NCBI GenBank assembly: GCA_016719785.1
Contig: JADJYJ010000006.1
Coordinates: 1-64,000, forward strand
Source of the DNA: Candidatus Amarolinea dominans
GTDB taxonomy: Bacteria; Chloroflexota; Anaerolineae; SSC4; Amarolineaceae
DNA length: 64,000 nucleotides
Reading direction: 5' to 3'
Part shown: in pieces, positions 8,322-16,703 of the stretch
Layout of the letters: every line of letters begins with the position of its first letter
How positions within the stretch are numbered: the first letter of the stretch is position 1
Position numbers and translations under genes: made by a program
Notes under the pieces: generated by a model
Database searches by the model: none
What the model was told of the DNA's origin: nothing
Seen by the model: the letters and a program-made list of their open reading frames with translations, nothing else

Positions 8322-9491
8322 ATGACCACACCGTTTCTCCGTCAACTTACGTTGCGCAACCTGCTTTCATTTGGACCAAAAACTGAGCCGCTTCAGCTCG
8401 GCTCGCTCAATGTGTTGATCGGGCCAAACGGCTCAGGCAAGTCCAACTTCATCGAGGTCCTTTCGCTGCTGCGTGCCAGTGCGCGCGATCTGCGCAGCGG
8501 CCTGAAAGGAGGTGTCAGCGATTGGATATGGAAAGGCGACCCCAAAGGCGTGGCGAGCCTTGAGGCGATTCTTGCCAACCCACACGGACAAGAGCGCCAG
8601 GGCTTGCGCCATCGCCTTGCTTTCCGCGCTGAGCAGCAAACGTTTCAACTCGAAGACGAACGCATCGAGAACGAAGCCCCCTATGCTCACCAGTCCGAGG
8701 TCTACTTCTACTATCGCTACCAATACGGGCAGCCCGTGCTCAACATCAAGAACGGCCAGCGCCGCCTGACGCGTGAGAATGTCGAACTGAATCAATCCAT
8801 CCTGCCGCAGCGGCGTGACCCCGAAACCTATCCAGAAATCTCGTATCTTGCCAGCATGTACGAGCGCATTCGCCTGTATCGGGAGTGGTCGTTTGGACGC
8901 AGTACGATCTTCCGCGCACCGCAGCAGACCGACTTGCGCAGCGACCGGCTGGAGGAGGACTTCTCCAACCTCGGCATGTTTCTCAACCGGCTGCGGCTCA
9001 ACCCCAAGGCCAAGAGCAGCCTGCTCAACGCGCTGCGCGACCTGTACGATGGCTTGACCGATTTCGAGTTGAGCATCGCCGGCGGCACGGTGCAGGTCTT
9101 CTTCATCGAGGACGCCTTCACGATTCCGGCCACGCGACTTTCCGACGGTACACTGCGCTATCTCTGCCTGCTCGCCATCCTGTGCGATCCTGAACCGCCG
9201 CCCTTGATTGCCATCGAGGAGCCTGAACTGGGCCTGCATCCCGACATTCTGCCCAAAATTGCCGACCTGCTCATCGCCGCGTCTGCGAGGACCCAGCTTG
9301 TCATCACCACCTATTCCGATATGTTGGTGAACGCGCTCACCGAACACCCTGAAACCATTGTCGTTTGCGAAAAACAAGCCGGGCAGACGGTGATGCAAAG
9401 GCTGGATGCCGATCAGCTGGCGCACTGGCTGCAAGACTATCGGTTGGGTGAACTGTGGATGCGCGGCGAGTTGGGAGGAACACGTTGGTAA
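8322..9491 (+). CDS. ABC/SMC-like AAA ATPase, OLD-type without TOPRIM
   Basis: A 389-residue predicted ATPase of the AAA_21/RecF-like group. The N-terminal Walker A is LNVLIGPNGSGKSNFIEVLS, the signature-like LSDGTLRYLCLL follows near residue 280, and Walker B is LIAIEEPELGLHPD, then a switch-type TTYSDMLVNAL. GAGGAAGG precedes the ATG. The downstream DUF4276 gene overlaps its stop codon, so the two are translated together. ATPase/DUF4276 pairs sit in defence islands and resemble other two-gene ATPase-effector systems. The job here (nucleic-acid sensing that licenses the partner) is inferred. Confidence 0.87.
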   Translation: MTTPFLRQLTLRNLLSFGPKTEPLQLGSLNVLIGPNGSGKSNFIEVLSLLRASARDLRSGLKGGVSDWIWKGDPKGVASLEAILANPHGQERQGLRHRLAFRAEQQTFQLEDERIENEAPYAHQSEVYFYYRYQYGQPVLNIKNGQRRLTRENVELNQSILPQRRDPETYPEISYLASMYERIRLYREWSFGRSTIFRAPQQTDLRSDRLEEDFSNLGMFLNRLRLNPKAKSSLLNALRDLYDGLTDFELSIAGGTVQVFFIEDAFTIPATRLSDGTLRYLCLLAILCDPEPPPLIAIEEPELGLHPDILPKIADLLIAASARTQLVITTYSDMLVNALTEHPETIVVCEKQAGQTVMQRLDADQLAHWLQDYRLGELWMRGELGGTRW

Positions 9492-10084
9492 GCGCTTATC
9501 TTTACGTGGAAGGCGGCGGAGACAGCAAAGACCAACAAGCGCGGTGCCGTGAGGGCTTCCGCAGGCTTTTGGAGAAGGCTGGTTTTAGCGGCCGAATGCC
9601 ACGCATTGTGGCCGGCGGCGGGCGGAGCGCAACCTATAAACAATTCAAAGCGGCCCTGCGCGATCCTGGAAAAATCGCACTTCTATTGGTAGATAGTGAA
9701 GAGCCGGTGACGCAGGCACCTTGGGCACACTTGCAAGCGCGAGATGGCTGGGAACGCCCCGCCGCTGCTGTTGATGATCAGGCGCAGTTCATGGTCACCT
9801 GCATGGAAACGTGGGTGATGGCCGACCACACGGCGTTGCGTGCGTTTTTTGGAACCTGTTTGAATGAGGAATCGCTTCTCCCCCTGGCCGATTTGGAACA
9901 ACGCCCTCGCAACGAGGTGCAAGCGGCGTTGGCGCAAGCCACTCGCCCATGTGGACGTGACCGGCAATATCAAAAAGGCAAACGCTCATTCCAGGTCTTA
10001 GCCAGTTTGAGCCCAACAACACTGGACCGGTATCTGCCCTATTTTCGGCGCCTGATGGAGACTCTCAATATCTATCTCGCATGA
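9485..10084 (+). CDS. DUF4276 family protein, partner of the ATPase
   Basis: A protein of 199 residues with the DUF4276 opening AYLYVEGGGDSKDQ, IALLLVDSEEPV in the middle, and AQFMVTCMETWVMADHTALR, acidic motifs that recall a TOPRIM-like fold. The frame opens at 9455, but GGGAGG at 9474-9479 lies 5 nt before the TTG at 9485 and the conserved domain starts immediately after it, so TTG is the likely start. That gives a 7-nt overlap with the ATPase gene. Acting as the effector nuclease of the pair is an inference; no activity has been assigned from the sequence alone. Confidence 0.8.
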   Translation: MVSAYLYVEGGGDSKDQQARCREGFRRLLEKAGFSGRMPRIVAGGGRSATYKQFKAALRDPGKIALLLVDSEEPVTQAPWAHLQARDGWERPAAAVDDQAQFMVTCMETWVMADHTALRAFFGTCLNEESLLPLADLEQRPRNEVQAALAQATRPCGRDRQYQKGKRSFQVLASLSPTTLDRYLPYFRRLMETLNIYLA

Positions 10085-10199
10085 GCCATACGCACCGATG
10101 CAGCGTCTCCCACAAACTCCACCGCAAAAAAGGGCGAGTAGTATGAAAAACGCCGACAGCTCGGAAGGCTACCGCACATCCTCCGATCGAGAAGCCCTT

Positions 10200-10676
10200 T
10201 CAGTCAACTGCATAGCGCCTAAGCAACCCTTCCAAATAGACTCCGTCCACCAGATCGATGCGCTCCTTTTTCGCAAGCTCGAGAGCGCCGCTGCTGAAGC
10301 GCCCAGTGGTAACAAGAATCGCTCGTGTAGCTTCGCGATGCGAGTGCCACGTGCCGATCAGATCACGAACGGTAGGCTCACCAATGACGCCATCTGGCCA
10401 ATGTTTGCATTGAATAATCAGGTGTTCGCTTCCTATGTCGCTTAGTCGGCGCGCTACTACGTCGACACCGCCATCACGTGACATTGGCGTCACTTGAGTA
10501 GTAAACCCCATCTTGTTGTACAACCTGGCCACCAGTTGCTCAAACTCGCCTGGGCTTATCGTGTGCAATTTGACTCTTGGCTGAGGCAAGGGTACGGATG
10601 AAGTGAAAGTTGTCTGGGTAGTCTTTGCACTGGTGGGGGGCAGATCGAACAAACCGAACAACTCCTCGTCTGTCAT
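10200..10676 (-). CDS. Mrr-type restriction endonuclease domain (C-terminal part of the SNF2-Mrr gene)
   Basis: A 158-residue frame carrying an Mrr_cat nuclease domain. SPGEFEQLVARLYNKMGF leads into RDGGVDVVARR and then LIIQCKHW, giving the D...QxK catalytic core of PD-(D/E)xK nucleases. Its first residues (MTDEELFGLFDLP) are the usual C-terminal tail of SNF2 helicases. Restoring one T near 10708-10714 joins this frame directly to the helicase, so it is the nuclease end of a single helicase-nuclease protein rather than a separate gene. It would cut DNA, probably modified or foreign DNA as in Mrr-like systems. Confidence 0.8.
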   Translation of the reverse strand: MTDEELFGLFDLPPTSAKTTQTTFTSSVPLPQPRVKLHTISPGEFEQLVARLYNKMGFTTQVTPMSRDGGVDVVARRLSDIGSEHLIIQCKHWPDGVIGEPTVRDLIGTWHSHREATRAILVTTGRFSSGALELAKKERIDLVDGVYLEGLLRRYAVD

Positions 10677-10739
10677 CCACTTCTGAACATCCTGCGTGGA
10701 TAGATCGTCAAACAGTGTCGAACAAATGCTGCTTATGTG

Positions 10740-12632
10740 CTAACAGATCGTGGATTTTTTCCTCAATGGTATTGGCGGTGAAAATATCATACACAAACAC
10801 CGTTTGCTTCTGTCCTCGACGATGTGCCCTGGCTTCGGCCTGCCGTGCGACAGCCGGGTTCCACCAATGATCAAAATGAAAACATGATTTGCACGGGTCA
10901 AAGTCAATCCTAGCCCACCGGCTTTAACAGACATCAGCAACACACGTGGATGCTCTTGTGTTTCAAATTGAGTCATTGCGATCTCTCGAGCGGAATCGCT
11001 TAGGGTCCCGTCAAATACATCAGCCACAAATGACGAAAGGCGAGGTTCGATCTTGCGTAACGTTTTTTTGGGGAACTGGGAGAAAACCAGTGCCTTCTGA
11101 CCATTCTCAATGATGCTCTCAAGTTGATCTTCGAGATAATCCAGCTTAGATGATGACCCAGAGCGGGGGTCCATGTTGCATATTTGTTTGAGCTGAGTTA
11201 TCAAGCTAAAAACATGAATGCGGCTGGCACCTGGCTTTGAAAGCTCCGCCCGGCCTTCCCGATAGGCTGATTCGTAGGAGGAGCGCTGGTCATCGTTTAG
11301 ATCTAGCCATATCTCATCAGAAACTTTCTCTGGCAACTCATGAAGAACATCGGCCACGCGACGACGTAGGAAGTAGGGTGCGATGCGATCCTTGACCATC
11401 TTCTCTTCATATGGAGGCCAAGTATGTTGGAACACTTTCGGGTTGATAAACCTAAAGATTGAGACTACGTCATCAATACGATTCTCAAGAGGCGTACCCG
11501 ATAGCCCCCAACGGTAGACAGGCTGCAATCGCCGGACTGCCTGCGAGATGCCCGCATCGGGATTCTTAATCTTCTGAGCTTCATCCAGGATGATCGCTTG
11601 AAAGCGGTGGGTAAGGTCAAGACCCTGTTCCGTATCTTGACGCAGTGTCTCATAAGTGGATAGAAATACGTTGGCCGGAGACTCCCAAAGAAGCCTACGG
11701 CTTTCTCTATCGCCGCGAACTTTGATCACGTAGAGTTCCGGCGACCACTCCTCCAGATGTCGCTCCCAAGTGCCCAGGAGTGAGCGGGGGCAGAGTATCA
11801 AGGCGTGATGGATCTGGCCCTGTCTAAAAAGCCCTTGCAGACTGATAACGGCCTGAACTGTCTTGCCCAGACCCATTTCATCACCGAGAAGCGCTGACGG
11901 ATGGGACAATAGGAATCGGATACCCTGAACCTGGTAAGGATCGGGTCGGCGATCCGGCGGAAAGAGCAAGGGTTGAGCCAACAACGATTCAAGGGGCGGC
12001 TGCAAATAAGCCAAAAGAATATCGAAAACGTCGATCGTGGGCTGTTTCGGCCTAGTTGAGGGTGCTGTCTGATGCCAGGAATACGATTTCTTTTCATTCG
12101 CGCAGAAATCACAGGTACTGCGCAACACCCCATGTTTGCAGCGATCTTGCCATGGCGGCAACCTCGCTGAAAAATCCTGCAACGGATCAAACAAGGACGC
12201 AGGTTTGCTTTCCGTGATTCTGTCATCCAGTCCATAGGCTTTTCCTGCACGATCAGGAGGATTCAATCGCTTGAAAAGATCATGAATGGGTGGGGAAAAC
12301 CATAACGGAAACCCGGATAACCCATAATGCTCTGGTTTGAAGAGCTCAGAAATGCCAAACCATAGTGTTTGAGGAAACGCTCTGGCGAGCGACATGTCTG
12401 GGGAGCAAGTCGGTGCTTTATATAGCACGAAGTCGTCGGAGGCTGTCGTTACGAGTGACTCAAGGCAATTTGGGCTGAGCATGGGAGAGCTAACGCTTGG
12501 CAACGCCATTTCGCTCACCCGTGCAGGGATTGCGAGGCCAGCGAGGAGATCATCCAGACCTATTTCAACAACCTGTGGACTTCTTAGCGGAAACCGTGTC
12601 TGTCCCCACTGCTTCAGTTGCTCAAACGCCAT
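10740..12632 (-). CDS. SNF2-family helicase (N-terminal part of a SNF2-Mrr fusion, frameshifted)
   Basis: SNF2 DNA translocase of about 630 residues in this frame. A Zn-finger-like CKHGVLRSTCDFC precedes the core. Walker A is LLGDEMGLGKTVQAVISL, the DEAQ box is AIILDEAQKIKN, WGLSGTPLENRIDD is motif III-like, and the helicase C domain has ALVFSQFPKK and KAGGLGLTLTRANHVF. The frame then turns to nonsense; one base lost near 10872-10883 would restore the WWNPAVARQAEARAHRRGQ block and EEKIHDLLAHK. A second loss near 10711 separates the Mrr part. The start at 12632 lies 13 bp after the partner gene; the open frame extends further into that gene. Confidence 0.85.
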   Translation of the reverse strand: MAFEQLKQWGQTRFPLRSPQVVEIGLDDLLAGLAIPARVSEMALPSVSSPMLSPNCLESLVTTASDDFVLYKAPTCSPDMSLARAFPQTLWFGISELFKPEHYGLSGFPLWFSPPIHDLFKRLNPPDRAGKAYGLDDRITESKPASLFDPLQDFSARLPPWQDRCKHGVLRSTCDFCANEKKSYSWHQTAPSTRPKQPTIDVFDILLAYLQPPLESLLAQPLLFPPDRRPDPYQVQGIRFLLSHPSALLGDEMGLGKTVQAVISLQGLFRQGQIHHALILCPRSLLGTWERHLEEWSPELYVIKVRGDRESRRLLWESPANVFLSTYETLRQDTEQGLDLTHRFQAIILDEAQKIKNPDAGISQAVRRLQPVYRWGLSGTPLENRIDDVVSIFRFINPKVFQHTWPPYEEKMVKDRIAPYFLRRRVADVLHELPEKVSDEIWLDLNDDQRSSYESAYREGRAELSKPGASRIHVFSLITQLKQICNMDPRSGSSSKLDYLEDQLESIIENGQKALVFSQFPKKTLRKIEPRLSSFVADVFDGTLSDSAREIAMTQFETQEHPRVLLMSVKAGGLGLTLTRANHVFILIIGGTRLSHGRPKPGHIVEDRSKRCLCMIFSPPIPLRKKSTIC

Positions 12633-12645
12633 TGGTGTAGACCTC

Positions 12646-13200
12646 TCAGCGGAATTTCTCATCCTGGGCAGCCAACGCCTTTGCCGCAGCATCAATCCGA
12701 GTGAAAGGCTCCAAGAGATCAATACTCACAAAGAATCGACTCAACTGGGCAAGAACCTCGGCTTGACGTTGGTCGTTATAATCAGTAGGGTAGGTCACTG
12801 CAAGTGGCTGGAAACGCGCCGATGTTGACTGCAGCTTGACGGGTGTCTGCCGATTGACATCTGAACTGCTGGCAACCTTGAACGTTTCGCCCAATCGCTC
12901 TACGTGCGCGACGAGGCTGGCGACGGAAATCGAGAGTGGCAGGAATTGTGTATCACCGACCAATACCAGGACTGGCTTGATTTTGAGCGCCTGATAGAGC
13001 GGCTCTCCACAGAGCTCGATCCCGATGTGTGGCACCATAGAATCGCCGTAGAGCTGTTTTTGCAGTAAAGTCGGCTTTACGGGATAGGTGACTCGGAATT
13101 CAGTAGGCTTGCCCAGATCATCAGTCACCAACAGCGCGCCAAGATAGCCTTTGCCGTCCTGGGTTGGAAGGAGAGAATAGAATCCGATAGTATCATTCAT
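12646..13200 (-). CDS. Unknown protein encoded upstream of SNF2-Mrr
   Basis: A 184-residue protein I do not recognise. The predicted beta-rich first half contains GFYSLLPTQDGKGYLGALLV and PHIGIELCGEPLYQALKI, then LPLSISVASLVAHVERLGE. The second half ends with a helical region (VLAQLSRFFVSIDLLEPFTR). It ends 13 bp before the SNF2 start on the same strand, so they form an operon. Its position makes it the dedicated partner of the helicase-nuclease, perhaps for recognition or regulation. No signal peptide, membrane segment or catalytic motif is visible. Confidence 0.75.
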   Translation of the reverse strand: MNDTIGFYSLLPTQDGKGYLGALLVTDDLGKPTEFRVTYPVKPTLLQKQLYGDSMVPHIGIELCGEPLYQALKIKPVLVLVGDTQFLPLSISVASLVAHVERLGETFKVASSSDVNRQTPVKLQSTSARFQPLAVTYPTDYNDQRQAEVLAQLSRFFVSIDLLEPFTRIDAAAKALAAQDEKFR

Positions 13201-13203
13201 CAC

Positions 13204-13720
13204 TTTGCCTATGTTGCCTTTTCGTGTTTAGCAAGTGAATGGTCATATTCACGTGAAAACATCTGATCAGGGGAGTGCCACAGCGTAACAGGGTTGGCGT
13301 TCTCGGCGCCAGGGAGGAAAACGGGAATAACCCGGACGCTGCAGGTGCGCCCGTAGCGCTTGACCGCTTGGAACTGCTGTCGAAGAAGAGAATGTCGTAC
13401 TGAGTGACTGCGTCGGTCATACCGCCATCCACTGCCGATGTTCCAAATAGAGAAACCGCATTATCGAATGCAATTGTAACACATACCGGCAAATTGCATA
13501 ATTCGTGCAAAGCGACCACCCCTCGATGTTAGGAGGTTCCCAGGTCAATGTTCAAGATCGTTAGGCAGATTTGTTGGAAGTGTAAGATACAGGCAGAGAA
13601 CAATGGCTCGTTTGCCTGATTTCCGCGTCATTGTGCTAAAATTTCTCTCGGCTTGAAGTCCTCTGACCCCAGATGCCTCTCCGTCTTCCTGGGCGGATAC
13701 CCTTATTCTGTGGAGTGCCT
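13204..13720. other. Intergenic region between the defence island and the GH4 operon
   Basis: About 515 bases between divergently transcribed units. It must hold the promoters of the SNF2 operon (minus) and the GH4 gene (plus); a plus-strand TTGCCT/TAAAAT pair at 13612-13642 has a long 19-bp spacer but an extended TGC before the -10. A 108-codon minus-strand open frame (13193-13519) has low-complexity Ser/Pro composition and no family resemblance, so I do not call it. Confidence 0.5.
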
Positions 13721-15034
13721 ATGTCTGACCCTCACATCGTTCTAATCGGAGCCGGCAGCGCCGGCGTGGGACTCGATACCCTGTGCGATCTGTTCGCGCA
13801 CCGCGATGATCTGGCCGGGGCGACCATTGGCCTGGTGGATGTGGATGCGCCGGCGCTGGCGAAGGTGGAGCGCCTGGCCCAGCGCCTGAACGCGGCCAGT
13901 GGCGCGCCCTTCACGATCCAGGCCAGCACGGACCGACGGGCGCTGTTGCCCGGTGCGGAATTTGCCATCATCGCGGTCGAGGTCAACCGCCTGCCGCTCT
14001 GGCGCCTGGACTGGGAAATCCCCCGGCGGCATGGCGTGCGCCACATCCTGGGCGAAAATGGCGGGCCAGGCGGGCTGCTGCACGCGCTGCGCACCGTGCC
14101 CCTGGTGCTGGAGATTGCGCGGGATATCGAAGCGCTCTGCCCGGACGCACTGGTCATCAATTTTACCAACCCCCTCTCCCGCGTCTGCCTGGCTCTCAGC
14201 CGCTACACGCGTCTGAACGTCATCGGCCTCTGCCACCAAATCGGCGCCGGCCTGGCCAACGTCGCGCAGACGCTCGACCTGGACGAAACCGAGATTGATC
14301 TGCAGGCCGTTGGCATCAACCACTTCACTTGGATCACCGCGCTGCGCCATCGCCGCAGCGGTGCTGATCTCTACCCGACTTTCCGCACGCGGCTGGCGCT
14401 GCGCCCGCCGACCTTCGAACCGCTCTCGCGGCGCCTGTACGACGCCTTCGGCCTTTTCCCCGCGACCGGCGACGATCACCTCGGTGAGGAAATCGGCTGG
14501 GCCTGGGAGACTGATCCCCTGGCCGCGGACACGGCGGCCGCGGTCGAACCGGCTCTTTTCCGCAGCCAACAGGGACTCAAGGAAATGACCGCCGCCGCCC
14601 TGGATGAAGCCTTGCACGATGATGACGCGCTGGCCGCGCTGCTCGACCATCGTTCGGACGAACGCATCGTGCCGGTCATCTGCGGGGTCCTGCACAACCG
14701 CCTGCAGCTCGAACTGGCCGTCAATGTGGTCAACCACGGCGCGGTGCATAACTTGCCTGACTGGATGGTGGTCGAGACGCCGGCCGTGGTCAGCCGTGCC
14801 GGGGTGCAGCCGCTGGCCGTGGGCGATCTGCCGGCCGGCTGCGCCGCCCTGCTCCAGCAGCGCAGCGCCATCGCCAGCCTGACCGTGGAGGCCGCGGTGC
14901 ATGGCGACCGCCAGGCGGCCCTGCAGGCGCTGCTGCTCGATCCGGTGGTCAACAGTTACACGGCTGCCGCGGCTCTGCTGGATGACCTGCTGGCGGCGCA
15001 GGCGGGCTATCTGCCGACCTTTGCGCCCACCTGA
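13721..15034 (+). CDS. Glycoside hydrolase family 4 (alpha-galactosidase/glucosidase-like)
   Basis: GH4 enzymes cleave glycosides by an NAD- and Mn-dependent redox-elimination mechanism. The 437-residue protein starts with the Rossmann IVLIGAGSAGVGLDTLCDL. It then has GENGGPGGLLHALRTVP and VINFTNPLSRVCLALSR, and the metal ligands GLCHQIGAG (Cys) and AVGINHFTWI (His). The frame opens upstream, but the ATG at 13721 has GGAG 5 nt upstream and immediately precedes the Rossmann strand. It leads a three-gene run with an SMR-like membrane protein and a zinc dehydrogenase. The sugar specificity cannot be read from the sequence. Confidence 0.92.
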   Translation: MSDPHIVLIGAGSAGVGLDTLCDLFAHRDDLAGATIGLVDVDAPALAKVERLAQRLNAASGAPFTIQASTDRRALLPGAEFAIIAVEVNRLPLWRLDWEIPRRHGVRHILGENGGPGGLLHALRTVPLVLEIARDIEALCPDALVINFTNPLSRVCLALSRYTRLNVIGLCHQIGAGLANVAQTLDLDETEIDLQAVGINHFTWITALRHRRSGADLYPTFRTRLALRPPTFEPLSRRLYDAFGLFPATGDDHLGEEIGWAWETDPLAADTAAAVEPALFRSQQGLKEMTAAALDEALHDDDALAALLDHRSDERIVPVICGVLHNRLQLELAVNVVNHGAVHNLPDWMVVETPAVVSRAGVQPLAVGDLPAGCAALLQQRSAIASLTVEAAVHGDRQAALQALLLDPVVNSYTAAAALLDDLLAAQAGYLPTFAPT

Positions 15035-15045
15035 GGAGCCGGAAG

Positions 15046-15390
15046 ATGCCCAAGAGCTGGCTGATGATCGCACTAATTGCCGTCAACGTGGTCAGCACTG
15101 GCCTTTCCGTGGTCGCGTTCAAACATGCCGGCATGGCCCTGGAGCCACGCGGTTTTCTCTGGCAGCAGATTCAGGGCAACTTTTGGGGTTTCGTCAGCGT
15201 GCTTGCCTTCACGTTCCTGACGCGGCACCTGGCGCTGAACGTGGCCTACCCGCTGACGGTTGGGCTGGCGGTCTTGCTCGTTCAACTGGTCTTTGCCCGT
15301 CTCTTTTTTGGCGAAGCGCCCACCCCGACCCAAATCACCGGCGCGCTGCTCATCGCCGCGGGCATTGTGTTGGTGGCCAGCCGGCGGTAG
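15046..15390 (+). CDS. SMR/EamA-type four-helix membrane protein
   Basis: A 114-residue protein with four hydrophobic segments, the size and plan of small multidrug resistance or half-EamA transporters. LNVAYPLTVGLAVLLVQLVF and PTPTQITGALLIAAGIVLVA match the third and fourth helices of that group. The conserved glutamate usually found in the first helix of EmrE-like drug exporters is not seen here, so drug export is doubtful; quaternary-compound or sugar-linked transport are alternatives. It lies 12 bp after GH4 and 23 bp before the dehydrogenase, in one operon. Confidence 0.8.
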   Translation: MPKSWLMIALIAVNVVSTGLSVVAFKHAGMALEPRGFLWQQIQGNFWGFVSVLAFTFLTRHLALNVAYPLTVGLAVLLVQLVFARLFFGEAPTPTQITGALLIAAGIVLVASRR

Positions 15391-15412
15391 CTGGACACCA
15401 CAGGAGGTTTCT

Positions 15413-16654
15413 ATGCAAGCCATCGTCTTTCGCTACAGTCTGCCGCGCTTTGCCCTGGCGACGGTGCTGGGCGCGCTGACGCCGCGTGCCTACACCGGCC
15501 CGCTGGCGCCGACCTCCCTCTTGGACGTACCCGAACCGACGTTGCCGGCCGACGATTGGGCCATCGTGCGCACCGCGCTGTGCGGCATCTGCGGCAGCGA
15601 CACCAAGCAGATCTACCTCGATGGCGCGTTCGACAACCCGCTGACCTCGCTCATCTCGTTCCCGCACATCCTGGGCCATGAGGTCGTGGGCGTCATCGAA
15701 GCGGTGGGGCCGGGCGTCAGCACACGCCGGGTGGGCGAGCGGGTGGCGGTCAATCCGTGGCTCTCTTGCGGCCCGCGCGGCATCCAACCGCCCTGCGCGG
15801 CGTGTCAACAGGGCCAGGTGACGCTGTGCGAGCATTTCACTGAAGGACACCTGGCGCCGGGGATTCACCTGGGTAACTGCCGCAGCGCGGGTGGTGGCTA
15901 TGCGCCGCGCCTGGCCGGTCACGAGTCGCAGTTGATGCCCATTCCCGACGCGGTCAGCCCCGAGCAGGCGGTCTTCGCCGATCCCTTTGCGGTCAGCCTG
16001 CACGCAGTGCTCAAGGCGCGGCCCGCGCCCGGCGCCGCAGTGCTGGTTTATGGCTGCGGCACGTTGGGACTGCTGGCGATCACCATCCTGCACGTCCTTT
16101 TTCCAACCGCGCAGATCATCGCCGTTGCCCGCTATGCGCACCAGGAGCAGATGGCGCGGGCGCTGGGCGCACAGCGGGTGATCCGCACACGCCGGGCTGA
16201 CCAGATCATCGAGACCGTGGCCGGCCTCACCGGCGCGCCCATTCTGCGCCCGCGCCAGGGCCTGCCGTGGCTGCGCCAGGGCGTGGACATCATCTACGAC
16301 ATGGTTGGTTCGCCGGAATCGTTGGAGGTGGGCGTGCGCGTGACCAACCCGCGCGGGCGCATCGTCATCAGCGGGGTGGATCGGCCGGCGCGCTTCGAAT
16401 GGACGCCGCTCTACTTCAAGGAAGTGCAGTTGATCGGATCGAATGCGTTTGGGGTGGAAGAATGGGACGGGGTGCGCCAACATGCCATGGCGTTCTATCT
16501 GCAATGGGCGGCCGAGGGCCGGTTCGACCTGGCGCCCCTGCTCACGCATCGTTTTCGCCTGGCGCAGTACCGGGACGCGTTTGTCACCGCGCAGCGCAAA
16601 GGCAGCCAGCAGGCGGTCAAAGTGGTGTTCGATTTGCGTGCAGAGGATGCCTGA
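15413..16654 (+). CDS. Zinc-dependent medium-chain alcohol/polyol dehydrogenase
   Basis: A 413-residue MDR-family oxidoreductase. Catalytic zinc ligands are in ALCGICGSDTKQIYLDGAF and HILGHEVVGVIE. Four cysteines for the structural zinc lie between SCGPRGIQPPCAAC and TLCEHF. The Rossmann motif is VLVYGCGTLGLLAITIL. The start at 15413 has AGGAGG 5 nt before it. It closes the GH4 operon and probably oxidises or reduces the sugar or polyol released there. The substrate is unknown; the fold and metal sites are clear. Confidence 0.92.
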   Translation: MQAIVFRYSLPRFALATVLGALTPRAYTGPLAPTSLLDVPEPTLPADDWAIVRTALCGICGSDTKQIYLDGAFDNPLTSLISFPHILGHEVVGVIEAVGPGVSTRRVGERVAVNPWLSCGPRGIQPPCAACQQGQVTLCEHFTEGHLAPGIHLGNCRSAGGGYAPRLAGHESQLMPIPDAVSPEQAVFADPFAVSLHAVLKARPAPGAAVLVYGCGTLGLLAITILHVLFPTAQIIAVARYAHQEQMARALGAQRVIRTRRADQIIETVAGLTGAPILRPRQGLPWLRQGVDIIYDMVGSPESLEVGVRVTNPRGRIVISGVDRPARFEWTPLYFKEVQLIGSNAFGVEEWDGVRQHAMAFYLQWAAEGRFDLAPLLTHRFRLAQYRDAFVTAQRKGSQQAVKVVFDLRAEDA

Positions 16655-16703
16655 CGACTGGGACTCGTCGCGCTGCCTGCGGTGTGCAAACGACCGCTGA
16701 CGA

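Noticed and set aside
10098..10445. 115-residue plus-strand frame after the DUF4276 gene
   Set aside because: Antisense to the Mrr domain, without ribosome site or family features.
13193..13519. 108-residue minus-strand frame upstream of the SNF2 operon
   Set aside because: Ser/Pro/Thr-rich, no clear ribosome site, overlaps the start of the conserved partner gene.
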